From positions 39,702,222 through 39,766,221 of the forward strand of contig NW_004624734.1 of the NCBI RefSeq assembly GCF_000247695.1: a DNA stretch of 64,000 nt, given 5' to 3'. Source of the stretch: Heterocephalus glaber (taxonomy: Eukaryota; Chordata; Mammalia; Rodentia; Bathyergidae). Position 1 is the stretch's first letter. The number at the start of each line of letters is the position of its first letter. The position numbers and the translations under genes were made by a program. Positions 11,601 to 22,370 of this stretch are shown piece by piece. The notes under the pieces were generated by a model. That model was given only the letters and a program-made list of their open reading frames with translations. It made no database searches and had not been told where the DNA came from.

Positions 11601-11626
11601 CACACACACACACACACACACACACA
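11601..11626 (+). repeat. (CA)13 microsatellite
   Basis: Thirteen uninterrupted CA units on the plus strand, TG/UG in the PRKCH transcript. It begins 37 bases inside the intron from the 5' splice site at 11662/11663 and adjoins the purine tract. Confidence 0.97.
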
Positions 11627-11662
11627 GAGCCGGTCCTTAATAGCAAACTAATATCCACTTAC

Positions 11663-11751
11663 CTTTGAATCCACTTTGTTAATATTGTTTTGGCAAGTAC
11701 AGGCTGTAACAATTAGGTGATGGCAGCGTTTATGGACGACACAGGTGCACA
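11663..11751 (-). CDS. PRKCH: PRKCH exon: end of C1A and C1A-C1B linker (89 bp)
   Basis: The acceptor is ATTTCCTAG and the donor AAAG|GTAAGTG, a strong consensus. The exon reads VCTCVVHKRCHHLIVTAC then TCQNNINKVDSK (residues 84-113). It completes the C1A finger: with the two previous exons the pattern is His-X12-Cys-X2-Cys-X14-Cys-X2-Cys-X4-His-X2-Cys-X7-Cys, with all zinc ligands present. The rest is the linker to C1B. Just inside the downstream intron lie a TG repeat and a pyrimidine-only tract (in transcript sense). Confidence 0.95.
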
Positions 11752-12179
11752 CTAGGAAATTAAACCCAACAATTACAATTTACTGAAACTCACAGTGCCA
11801 CACCAATCAACGCTGTACCCATGCCACTGCAGCTGGGCTCGCAGGTCCAGCCCCTGTGATGGCAGCTAGTGCGCCCACCCATCCTAGTTCCTTTGCTCAT
11901 ACACAAACTATCTGTCATCTAGTCCTGAGCTTAGTTCCTCTCCCCAGACTTTACTGCAACCTGTACTGACCTCTGAAGGACTCTGCCCAGGATATAATCT
12001 TGGTCACTTCCACCCCATGACGGAATAATTCCAGGGGCACCTCACTGCCAATCAATAGCAATCAAGACTCTCAGCCAAGTTTCAGGCCCCTCAGGCTACC
12101 CCATGCTACCAGTCATCTTTCTTCCATGGGATCTATTTGTTCCAGTAAAAACTAAACTAGTTGATTTTTCTAGAGCAAA

Positions 12180-12468
12180 TCTTCACCCTTTCCTACACAG
12201 TCAAAGTCCTTCTCTATGCCTAGGACATACTACTCGCCTAGCAACTAAATCTTAAGTTTATAAGACACAACTCAAAAAGTATTTCTTCCATGAAAATATC
12301 CCCCGTGGGGCCTTGTCCCTGAAACCATCACTCCTGCCTCTGATCCTGCTCAGCCCTGAGCCTGCCGCCCTCACTGTGAACCTAACACAGAGTCCAGTCA
12401 TTCCCACAGTTCCTAGAAGGACACCTCGGGCAGAGTAGATGTTCAATAAATGTTTGCTGAATGGGTCA
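12180..12468 (+). mobile_element. L2 LINE 3' end
   Basis: It shows the usual L2 order: a truncated coding remnant (AAGACACAACTCAAAAAGTA, TTCTTCCATGAAAATATCCC) followed by AGATGTTCAATAAATGTTTG and CTGAATGGG, the L2 terminal motif. Ancient and non-functional. Confidence 0.55.
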
Positions 12469-12828
12469 GTCAGTTGTCTGAATATTTAGAACTTTTCAGT
12501 AACACTTTTTTTTCTCATTTGATCCTGATAACTGACGTAGTACAGATGGAGTAGAGCTTGTCATTAAAGGGTAAACACATGCAATGAAGCAGTATAAAAA
12601 TACACACCAGGTACAATCTTTCAGGATGAGTGGAAGGTCTTAGGATTAAGTAAACGAAGGCAGGTGACATAATAGCAAACAGCACTGTTCCTTAGAAAAG
12701 ATTGAGCTTCTACCACATTGCAGGGCTTTATACTGCAAGAGCCCAGAGAACAGATCTTTTACACAAGGGGATTTCAAGGCCACCTTTCAAATGAGGCATT
12801 TGTTTTTTTAGACTGTTAGACTGACTAG

Positions 12829-13720
12829 AAATTTATCACTTCTATTGATCTTTTCAAAAAAACAACTTTCAGTTTCATAGATCTTCCTGTTTTCAACTTC
12901 ATTGATTTCTGCTCCAATTTTATTATTTCTCTACTGCTCACCTTAGGCTTAAATTTCTCCTCTTTCTCTGGTTTCCTAAGATAGAGATTTAGATTATTAA
13001 TTTAAATTTTTCTTTTTTTCTCATATGAGTACTAATGCTATAAATGATCACCTGTGTACTGCATTCATGGCATTCCACGTATTTTTATAAATTATATTTA
13101 ATTGTCATTGGGTTCAAAAGATTTTTTACATTCTCTTCAGTCTCTGACTCATGTGTTATTTAGAAAGCGCTGTTCAATGTCCAAATACTTTTGGGGTTTC
13201 CAGGTCTTTCTATTATTGATTTCTGGTTAAATTCCACTGTGGTTAGAGAAGGTTTTTTTTTATGATTTCAGTTCTTTTACATGTGTTAAGGTGATTTTAT
13301 GGCACAGAATGTGGCTTCTGTTGGTAAACATTCCGGTGAGTTTGAGAATGTGTCATCCGCTTGTCTTGTGGGATGGTGTGTTCCACAAATGTCAATTTGA
13401 TCAAACTCTAACAGTGCTGTTTAGGTCAACTTTCTGCCTGCTGAGTCTATCAATCACTCAGACATGTAAGTCTCCAACTGTACTAGTAGACTTATCTATT
13501 TCTCCTTGTAGTTCCATTTTTGGCTCACATATTTTGATGCCTATTGTTAGACACATACATTAAGCACTGTTACAACCCTGTTATTATTATATAATGTACT
13601 TCTTTACCCCTGAAATTTTTCCTTGCTCTGAATTCTGCTTTGTCTGGATTACCTACTCTGGCTTGCTTTTGATCAGAGTGTGCATGGTATGCCTCTTTGC
13701 AACTAGGCATTTGGTTTGAT
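12829..13720 (-). mobile_element. L1 ORF2 fragment (old L1M type)
   Basis: The plus strand reads as the reverse complement of L1 ORF2 between the endonuclease and reverse transcriptase. Successive landmarks are TTGATTTCTGCTCCAATTTT, CAAATACTTTTGGGGTTTCC, TATTATTGATTTCTGGTTAA, ATTCCACTGTGGTTAGAGAA, CCACAAATGTCAATTTGATC and ACTCTGGCTTGCTTTTGATC. It is full of stops and indels. Neither end of the element is present. It lies in the same orientation as PRKCH. Confidence 0.82.
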
Positions 13721-14586
13721 ATCCCTTAGCAAGATGTGAACAAAGGTATCCTCAGGTCTCCTGATTTATGCTCTTTCTTGCTCTTTAAGCAGCAGGTGAC
13801 CCTCTAAATATCAGACCATCAAACATCCTAGCACTATAAGCTAAAGAGGAAAAGAAAGTAACAGAGATACATTCTAAATCATTTATTTTAATCTTGGAAC
13901 TGTAACACTGTCTATCCAGAGTTTCCAACTTTTCCTGGTATGTGTAAGAAGGGTAGGTCACTATAAGGCATAGCCCTGGTGCTAGGGAGGCCCAGGCTGC
14001 AGAGTAGTACTGACCTAGCTCGGGACTTGTCTTCTCATTGAAGACTGAATTAACACCATATAGGTCAATTATTACTGATGTATTGATTACACATTCAGTT
14101 TTTCTAATGTTGAGAATTCAATGAAAAGCTTTATACATACTAAGGTCAAAATTAGACACACAAGAATGTATCATGCACTTCTTCTAAGGGAGATAATGTT
14201 TTATCTCTCCTCCTCCAGAAGAGAAGGTAGGATTTCCTTATTTACATGTAGGCTACTTCTCTAGAATACAGAGTGCTATTTTATCAATTATTTGTGCAGC
14301 GAAAGTAAAAACAAAGGCTACTGTATGTGTAAACCGTGTGACAATGCTTAAACCAATGGTAAAGGAGGACCAAATAAAAAGCCAACCTGAACCTGCTTGG
14401 CTAAGTCCCTTGAGTAAGGGGTCTTCCAACAGTGCGGGAATACCAGTACATTGGTTCTGTCTTACAACTGTGAAAATCAAAATAAATTTAGTGTGTAATA
14501 ACCTACAAGATCATTAACTGCTTAACTTTGAGCAGTTCTAACATTTTTTTGAAATTATGAATTTTTTTTTAAAAAATTGAATAATA

Positions 14587-14669
14587 GGGCCGGGGATTTA
14601 CCTCAGTGGTGCCGCCACCTGCCCCACAAGCGCAATGACCCGAGTTCGATCCACGGTACCAAAAGAAAA
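14587..14669 (+). mobile_element. ID SINE
   Basis: It begins GGGCCGGGGATTTACCTCAG and ends GAGTTCGATCCACGGTACC plus an A-rich tail. A perfect target duplication AAAAATTGAATAATAG overlaps both edges, so it is a fairly recent insertion. Confidence 0.94.
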
Positions 14670-15068
14670 ATTGAATAATAGTTTGTATTTTCTAAGGAGG
14701 TAAAGGCAAGACAGAATTGTGCTATTTCTCAGCCCTCTTGACAATGCAATGGAAAAAACAAAAATGTGTCTTTGAGATTCAAGGCTACGCCTTGAATTCA
14801 ATGGCCCCACCTTCTAGCACTTTTGTGTTACTGCACACACCAGACTTCAGACAGTGATACTTTACTGGTTATCTTTAGAAATATAAATATCTTTTCTATG
14901 TTATAGCCAAGATTTAACCAAAACTAAAGATTTATAATTACATAGGGTCTCCTTTGACCTAAACACAGTTATTTATCACAATACTAATGGAATGTGTCCT
15001 GCTTTCCCTGGGTATATTTTTTTAACATAAGAACAAGATTAAACATGGTTTTAAAAATGTTTTCTTAC

Positions 15069-15103
15069 CTTGGCACTGATAACCCTGTTTCCCAAATACT
15101 CCC
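15069..15103 (-). CDS. PRKCH: PRKCH microexon: middle of C1A (35 bp)
   Basis: The exon is only 35 bases long, bounded by acceptor TTTTGAACAG and donor CAAG|GTAAGAA. It finishes the Trp codon split from the previous exon (TG|G), encodes GVFGKQGYQCQ, and contributes the first base of the next Val (G|TG). This is the membrane-inserting loop of C1A, including the conserved QG of the diacylglycerol-binding groove and the third zinc-binding Cys. It is too short to be seen as an open frame on its own. The exact phase fit with exons on both sides, 2.4 kb and 3.3 kb away, is what proves it. Novel PKC genes are known to carry a very short exon here. Confidence 0.94.
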
Positions 15104-15714
15104 CTGTTCAAAACAATAGAGAAAAAATTTGCCATCAGTCAAATATTTCAGCAATAACCTCTTATAAGTATAGTCCTTAAACAAAGAAATTTCATCCCCT
15201 GGCCCTTCATGAAAACATAATTTCAGGGAGGAGCCAAAGACGACGTGGCTTTTGAATTCTTGTTTGTTACCACAAGACACAAAGAATACCTTAAGAACAA
15301 GAATCCATTCAAATCCATTAGGCTTTGAATGCTCCAGGTGATATAGAGGGAGGGTGACAGTCATGGCCCTCTGCCTCCCTCTGTGGCAACCCCAACTCCT
15401 GATGAAGGGCAGGCAGCTCCCATCTGCACATGACTGCATCTTGGGCTCCCTTGCACACACACAGGGTACACTGAGGAGAGCACGCTCTTTCTTCCCTGTG
15501 CCCACAGCACTCCTGCAGTCCGCAGCAGGGCAGAAGTGCCGCCGAAAGATGCCCTCCCTTCCCGCTGCTTTGATTTCTGTCTCTCCCTTGGGTGACAGTG
15601 ATGTTATTCTCCTCTCTTTAACAAACAGCACGTTTTACCAAGCTTGTAGGAGGTAGCAGACACTCGAGGGTCTGCTGTGTATTAGCTCATTTAATCCTCA
15701 CAGAAAACCAAGGG

Positions 15715-15890
15715 AAGGAACACACATGGTCACGAGCATAGATGCTGAAGCTAATGGTGTAGTCTGGGGCAAGCAGGTAACTTCTCCACGTTATAATTTT
15801 CTCATACATAAAAGGGAATAATGACAACAGCACCTACTTCGTAGGGTTATCAAAGACAGAAATGCTTAGAAGCACTTTGCACTCGCACTG
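15715..15890 (+). mobile_element. MIR SINE remnant
   Basis: It contains GGGCAAGCAGGTAACTTCTC, then TCATACATAAAAGGGAATAA, then ACAGCACCTACTTCGTAGGG and AAATGCTTAGAAGCACTTTG, the order of the MIR core (CTTGGGCAAGTTACTTAACC and ATAGTACCTACCTCATAGGG in the consensus). Diverged, non-functional. Confidence 0.65.
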
Positions 15891-16062
15891 CTCTCTAAAA
15901 GTTTATTGTACCAATAAAATAAAATTACTGTCTCTATTTTGCAGATGAGAAGACACTAGTAGGTTACAGAACTTAAATTCACATACTCAGTAGGTGATGC
16001 GACTGAATGACAGAGTCCATACTCATAATGTGTACATCAGTATTTTAAGAGGAGGGAGTGAC

Positions 16063-16081
16063 TGTGTGTGTGTGTGTGTGT
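16063..16081 (+). repeat. (TG)n microsatellite
   Basis: About nine uninterrupted TG units on the plus strand, CA in the transcript. No special placement relative to splice sites. Confidence 0.95.
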
Positions 16082-16507
16082 ATCTGCACTCAGGTAGGAG
16101 GGAGTTAATGTTTCCTTTGATAAAAAAAACTCAGTGAAATCAGAAAGTAAGTTTCTATCAAGAACATCTGTTGAGGTCAGAGGTCGGCAGCACAATCCCT
16201 TTCAGGAGCCAGGGAGGTCACACACCAAAAAGGAAACAGAACGGGGAAACCCTAAATAAAAGGGAGTAGGACGGCACCTTAGGAAAAGCAAGCTAGGAAG
16301 AGAGGGCTGGGACCGCGGCTAACCAGAGAGGGAAGCCTGCCCTCAAGAGGGGACACAGCTCAAAGATGGCAGATGGGCTCATTTTTCCAGACAATGTAAT
16401 AGGAACTTTTTCTTAAAGACCATAAATAGTATGGCACAGGTACACCTTGTATCAATAGTCCATTTAGGGCCTTAGGATTCTACTCTTGTTAAAAATGCCA
16501 GAAACTA

Positions 16508-16595
16508 GGGCCGGGGATTTAGCTCAGTGGTTCTGGCACCTGTCACGCAAGAACAAGGTCCTGAGTTCGATCCCCGGTACCAAAAAAAAAAAAAA
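16508..16595 (+). mobile_element. ID SINE, young-looking copy
   Basis: It is close to the apparent consensus of the window: GGGCCGGGGATTTAGCTCAG at the start, GAGTTCGATCCCCGGTACC at the end and a pure A tail of about 18. The flanking duplication AAAATGCCAGAAACTA is perfect (16 bases). The intact A and B boxes, pure tail and perfect duplication suggest recent movement. Confidence 0.96.
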
Positions 16596-17493
16596 AAAAT
16601 GCCAGAAACTAACTAACTCTGAGTTCTCACAACTAAAAGATAAAAACCCAAAATAACCACAAAAAGCAGTACAAATTGGTCAATATTCAGAAATTACTCT
16701 GAACTAAGCACTCCACCTTCCTTAAAGTGATTAAAGTACGGATCAGTAGCACAGTTCTCTTTTCACATTACTACACTGTCTCCCCTTCTGAGATGGGTGT
16801 GTGTGTGTGCGGTAGCACAGTACAGTAAATATGTACAGTAAACATCCCTAATGTTGCCTCCAACTATTGCTAATGTTGCCGTTAACTGCAAACAACCACA
16901 GATTTGACACTGAAACTAAGATTCAGTTTTATATATTGTAAGACACTGCCCCAATACTTAGGTAATTTCTCAATTGCGTTAGTTCCTAATGGCCAGGAAT
17001 TAATTATAATATAAAATCATTTATGGCTACTACCTTCTAGGCTGAAGGTACTGGGCACTTAGTTTCTTCGTAACAACTAATTTTTATAACTCATCACATG
17101 ATTCATGTCTTCTTAACAACAATAATGCTGATTTTTCTTTCTTCCAGACTGATTATCTAATTTATTAGTTATCTCCTCATTGACTAATTTGCTTCTCTGA
17201 TTTATGCTTTTTGATAAGTTCATGACTCATTAGCACCTTTACCAAAATGGTTAAAAAAATAAATATCTAAAAGTTGGACATAAAAATTATTCAGGGATTT
17301 TTATTAGTTTTTTGTTGTGTGTGGGGGAGAATGGGAATTAAAATTCCCAGGTCTACATATTAGAAGAGGATGCAAAGCTCAGATCCTAAAAATGATTCTT
17401 CATGATCATGCTTTCGTGTTGATGATCACACATAACCAAAGGAAGTCTCTCGTGAGAAAGGCACTCGGGAGAGGGAGCCAGAGGATCTCTTAC

Positions 17494-17644
17494 CAGATGA
17501 ACTCCCTACAGTGGGAGCAGTAGGTGGGCTGCCTCAGGTACGTGGCCATAAACTTGTGTCCATTGATCTGGTGGATTCGCCTTCGCATAGCCCTTTGGCG
17601 CTTCCTGGTAAAATGTTTGAAGATTCGGTCTCTCTGGTGAGTGG
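17494..17644 (-). CDS. PRKCH: PRKCH exon: pseudosubstrate and first half of C1A (151 bp)
   Basis: The acceptor is a short TATATAG and the donor is ATCTG|GTAAGAG. The exon completes a split Ala, then encodes 49 residues and two bases of Trp (residues 22-72). It contains [16 protein letters not shown] followed by the pseudosubstrate core [10 protein letters not shown], where Ala replaces the phosphorylatable residue and the flanking Arg/Lys dock in the kinase cleft to hold the enzyme off. The first half of the C1A zinc finger follows: His of [14 protein letters not shown], then Cys-X2-Cys in CSHC, ending REFIW. Human PKC eta as I recall it has ATLQ where this reads ATHQ, and RRRV where this reads RRRI. 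Both differences are small and keep the frame. Confidence 0.96.
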
Positions 17645-19469
17645 CTATATATTAAAAGAAAGGAAAAAAAGAAAAATGCGTAATGAATCTAACTATACTT
17701 AGCGTATGAGAAAGTTTGAAAGTTAAAAATATCCCCAGAATTATTTTTTCTTTTTCCAAGACTCAGAACATCTTGGAAAACTATCATGCTTTCCTAAAGA
17801 TCTTAGTTACTGTTAAGGTTGGACCTTGAACCCAAGATCCCATTGCCTGGTTATGACTGGCCCTGTCTCCCAGCTCAGACCATGAGTTTTCGAGGGTCCT
17901 AGGGCCCAGTGTGTGACACCGATGTGCTCTCCTAGACCCTGTCTAGTTGTCTCAGATCTCAGGTCAAACACAGGTTGTAAGTGATGGCTTATGAGAGTCA
18001 TTACTTATTCCCTTTATTTCTGGCATCCTCACAAACTAGGTGAGCAGTCTGCCTGCAGCCCGGGCCAGGAGAGCCCCAGTACGGATCCACGTCTGTAGGC
18101 ATGGACTAGGGAGAAAATGGCCTGAGACTGGTACAAAGTCTTCCAACTTTCTATTTTTAAAATAATGGCTTCTCATCTGGAGGCTGAAAATGGCATATCT
18201 CCGAAAGATAGTAAATGACGTCTTCCATATAATTATACTAGAATTTTTCCAATGTATGCAGAGACTTGGGATTCATAAAATAAAACTCACTTCCCCAACA
18301 ATGCTGTAAAATAAGTTATCAATGCATGGAAATTTAAGGGCTTATAAAATAATTTGCTAATAAACTTTCAAAGCTGAAAGAAATAGATTGCTATTTTTCT
18401 TTTTCCTTCAATGGACAGATAGTAACTATACACCTTTGTGCCATACACTGCAGTGTTCCAGTACATTTGTCCAGTGTGCAATGATTAACTTAGAATACTT
18501 AGGTTGTCCATCATCTCAAACATTTACCATGTCTTTGTGATAAGAACATTCAAAATCCTCTTCTCTGGCTATTTTGAATTATGCAATACGTCATTAGCTA
18601 TAGTCACCTTCTGTACAATGAAACCCAGAACTCATTTCTCCTCTCCTGCTATGACTTTGCACTCAATTTTTAAAATAACCTCAAATACATGTAATAAAAA
18701 ATTATAGAAAAAATAAGAAAATACAAAAAAAATGTTACATACCTAGGGTACGGTTAAGATAACAAAAGTCTGAAGCCATAAGTAAGTCACAGATGTGCAA
18801 TTTAAGAAATTTAAAGTTCTAACTGGCAAAAGACAAAAAAGCAGAAAGCTGAAAGAAACAAACCAAGGGAGAAAAGGATCTGTGACACATGACAAAGGAT
18901 CACTATTTATAAAACAGAGGAATCAGTAAGATAAAGGCTGAAGAATCCAGTAAAAATTGGGCCAAGGATGACGAGGCAGTTCCTAAAACTATAAATGCAA
19001 ATGGCCAATCACCATGCCACAATGTCCAATCCTATCCATGATGGGCACTTAAACACTTGGAGCTAAGTCATATTCTGCCTCTCACATTAATGAATATTAA
19101 AAGAATTGTCCCCATTTTGACAAGGGTCGGGAGGAGTATAAATGGGCTCTGTTGCTGGCCCAGCTACAGTGTCTCTGTTTTCCTTGTTAAGCTTGAGGGT
19201 TCCCATGTACAAACCAGGTGGCACTTTCTTACTGCAGTTTTTCCAAGGACTGAAAGAGGCAACAGTGCAAGCATTTAACACAAAACGAGACCTACAGTAA
19301 CAGTCAAAAACCTTGACTATTTCAGAACTAATCCTTTTGGAGACCAATTTGACAATGCCTGTCAGTGTTTTAAACATGCATTTCCTCTCATTCAGCAAGC
19401 AATCTGAACTTTTTGTTTCAATAAAAACAACAGTAAGCCAGAATATATACGCAATCTTTTAGGGGGACC

Positions 19470-19712
19470 AGGAGGTACTAGGGATGGAACCCAGGCCCTC
19501 CACATTGAGCTACATCCCCAGCCCTTTTTTATTTTGAGACAGGGTCTAAATTGCCCAGGCTGGCCTCAAGCTTGTGATCCTTTTGTCTCCCAGAGGGCTG
19601 GGATTTCATTCCTATAGTTCCAGGTACTCAAGAAGTTGAAGTAGAGGATCACTGAAGCTTAAGATATTAAGGCCACCCCGAGCTACACAAAAAGAACCCA
19701 TCTCAAAAAAAA
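19470..19712 (-). mobile_element. B1/ID composite with an inverted second B1 half
   Basis: From 19470 to about 19610 the minus strand carries B1 followed by ID (the plus strand shows the reversed ID end GATGGAACCCAGG, GAGCTACATCCCCAGCCC, then the reversed B1 TGAGACAGGGTCTAAATTGC and CCCAGGCTGGCCTCAAGC). From about 19612 to 19712 the plus strand shows a forward B1/Alu-like right part (TATAGTTCCAGGTACTCAAG, then GGATCACTGAAGC, CATCTCAAAA) with an A tail. The two face each other. Confidence 0.75.
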
Positions 19713-20718
19713 AAAGAAGAGTCTCCACTAGAAATTCCAGAGAACAAAATGCAGAAATAGCCTAATTTGCTAAGGAACCAGTATCTTCAGCAGCTTGAGC
19801 ACAGTTAAAATTATACCTGCTTCACTCTGTGTTTGGCATGTGTACAATCTTTGATAAGCCACTTTATTACTTTCATTCCCAGGTTTCCTGTCTGACTCAA
19901 GAAGATAAAATATATCTCATCACCAGCCCTGTGAAGATAGTGTCATAATCATTATTCCTGACATGTTCCTTCTTTTTGGACAAGGATGGCATAAGAACAG
20001 TCATCATACTGTACTGACTCTATGACTTCCAGAAGGTATTAGCAAGCCATTGGGAACAGGTTCTGTGCCTTGGTTGGCAGGAATAACGTTACACTAAAGG
20101 TATTACCCCATATCTAGCCTATGTGATCACCAGCCCGAGACCCAGCTCAACACAAGACATGGCAATACTTGTATCAAATTACTAAATACTTATCATACCC
20201 AGATGCAAAATGAATTCTCCCTGGAGGTCTAATTACTAAGGATTTACCTATTTAATCATTTAGTACTATAAAGATTTGCTGAAAGGTCAGCTCACTTGTA
20301 TTTTTAATATTTCATGAATTGAATCTTTTTTTTTCTTCAACGGCTATTGACATAGCAGTCTCATGACCTATGAATTTTCTGGTTGACTCCTTCTAACCAG
20401 AAAGACTTGGGAAGAAGCTGCTTATGGTTCTCTACCACCCTGCTCATATCCTGAAACCCTCGCTCCTGCCTTTGGCCTATCTAGAACACACTTCCCTTTT
20501 TCCCCCCAACTAGTTAACTAAGATTTATCTTTATCCTATCTGCCTCAGAGCCTAAGCCACCTCCTCCAAACCCTAAGCCAAGTGAAATGTTCCTTACCTG
20601 CCCCAGAGCAGCCTAAAGTGGACCTCAGTCTTCCTCCTTACCCCACTACTCTGTGGTGCCCCTGTCTGTCTCTCTGCCTCGCTCTGTGTGTCTGTCTCTG
20701 TGTCTCTGTCTCTCCCCT

Positions 20719-20896
20719 TTTCCTACTAGGGACTGAACACAGGGCATTCAAATTAAGCTATATCCCCAGACCTTATTGTATTTTTTGAGACAGGGTCTCA
20801 CTAAGTCACTAAGCTGACCTGGCTGGGTTTGAACTTGTGATCCTCCTAAGACTCCCACAGTGCTGTGATTAGAGGTGTGGCACCATGCCTAGCTGG
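20719..20896 (-). mobile_element. B1+ID composite SINE
   Basis: On the plus strand the reversed ID part (AGGGACTGAACACAGGGC, AAGCTATATCCCCAGACC) is followed by the reversed 7SL-derived B1 part (TTTTGAGACAGGGTCTCACT, TGAACTTGTGATCCTCCTAA, AGGTGTGGCACCATGCCT, AGCTGGGC). It is diverged. These fused units are a known rodent SINE class. Confidence 0.78.
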
Positions 20897-22149
20897 GCCC
20901 ATTCTATTTCACCTCTGTCTCAGATGCTTCTCACACACCTGAACCCTGGGCATGGGCTCTCAACTCCACTCTTCCCGTCTCAGCATACTTTTGCACATGT
21001 GCATCTTATCTGTTTAAAGAGCAAATGTACAAACTCATGCTCATATTCACTGACATCCTAGAATATGCAAGACATCTGTCCAATAAAAAAAGAAATAACA
21101 GGGCCCCCTGCCTTCCAGTGTCACCATTCTCTCGATGACACCATAAGCAGGAAGAAAGAGCTCCCTGCCTGTACTCTGTTCACCCGAACACAGACCGGGA
21201 CCCCACCTGACAATGGTCCAGAGTCCAGAGGGAGCTTCCTCATTTTCACACTGCCTCCTGTTTACTTAGGATTGAGTTAAAAGGACCATAAAAGTCTACT
21301 GAATCGTGTTGTGCCTTAAAACAACCGGGGCTTTGAGAAATCTCTCAGATCACATTTTAGTCAGACATGTCAGGCAACCCTAACGTGCTTTGCAGCCAAA
21401 ACTTGCATCACAACTTTGTTTGGCTGCTGGGGTGCCTGGTGCCTCTTAAGTACAGAAGAGTCTGGCCCTGTGCACTGCCAGGGGGCTTCACATTCCAGTC
21501 TCCAGAGGTCAGCAGCCCACGCCCGATCTGCCTCACGGGGGTTGGTTGTGACAAGCCATCCTACCAACAGGGTGAGAGTAGCTGTGTTATATATAATAAA
21601 CTATTCTTAACTCAAATCTATTTCATGAAATCTGACTGCTATCCCAGACACATGTACTGCGAGTCAACCAACAACCTCGGGTAAGTTTTTACTTACAGCA
21701 AGTTGTGCTGAACTGAAACCTGCACTGGCCATGTGAGGCTGTGTGGTGGAGAAACTTGTCTTGGAAATCTCTATCAAACTGGTTCAGCTTTATCTCAAAA
21801 AAGGTAAATACTTCACCCTCTTTGGTCTTTTATTCTACCCATCTGAATTTAAGGTTTTATATGGCAGCAGCAGAAATATATATCTGGAAATACTTTTGCA
21901 GCATTCTGATGGGGCTAAAGGCATGAATTGTAGTTCCTAATTTTCAAATGATTCTAAGCAAATTTAATCAGCGAGAGAAAACTGACAGCATGGGACTTCT
22001 CAATTTCCAGGATTACTGATACAAAATGCATGAAGGGAATAACTGATTAAGTGTAAATATGGTGTAGCTCTGTTAAGCTGAGCTGGCCTCACCACACAGG
22101 CACTGTGCATCTGAGGTGCCGTGGTGGCTGAGCAGCCCTTCCAGTGATG

Positions 22150-22370
22150 AGCAAGGGAGCGAGGCAGCAAGGTTCTGGAGCCTGGGTGACTCCTGCTGCT
22201 TCTCCTTAAATCTGATGACCTTGGGCACATTGTTTAACCTCCCCTGTCTGAGCACCCTCATCTATAGAGTGTGGAGTATGTTCCTTCATGGGCTCTTTGG
22301 GAGCATTCGGTGAGTTAATGTCACCATTGGAAAAGTACCTGCCAGGCAGTAACTGTTATCTACTATTCAT
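22150..22370 (+). mobile_element. MIR SINE remnant
   Basis: MIR landmarks in order: GAGCCTGGGTGACTCCTGC, ATGACCTTGGGCACATTGTT, TAACCTCCCCTGTCTGAGCA, CCTCATCTATAGAGTGTGGA and AGTACCTGCCAGGCAGTAAC. Diverged, non-functional. Confidence 0.65.

Larger units (their letters stand above)
10156..11662 (-). other. PRKCH intron (1,507 bp)
   Basis: It has an ID SINE at 10.23 kb and, within 124 bases of its 5' splice site in gene orientation, a TG repeat followed by a pyrimidine-only tract. Between 11.15 and 11.33 kb there is a weak MIR-like stretch (AC-rich core with CTATTTTCAGACGG). The rest is unassigned. Confidence 0.7.
11752..15068 (-). other. PRKCH intron (3,317 bp)
   Basis: It contains an L2-like 3' end (12.18-12.47 kb), an L1 ORF2 fragment in the sense of the gene (12.83-13.72 kb) and an ID SINE (14.59 kb). 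The remainder, 13.75-14.58 and 14.68-15.06 kb, is AT-rich and unassigned. Confidence 0.7.
15104..17493 (-). other. PRKCH intron (2,390 bp)
   Basis: It contains a MIR-like stretch (15.7-15.9 kb), a TG repeat (16.06 kb) and a young-looking ID SINE (16.51 kb). A 189-codon frame that runs down to 15065 is open by chance (see rejected items). The remainder is unassigned. Confidence 0.7.

Noticed and set aside
15065..15631. Long minus-strand open frame (188 codons) that overlaps the 35-base exon
   Set aside because: Its frame differs from that of the real exon (it reads GSIWETGLSVP where PKC eta reads GVFGKQGYQCQ), it has no family resemblance, and it covers intron on the 5' side of a good acceptor.
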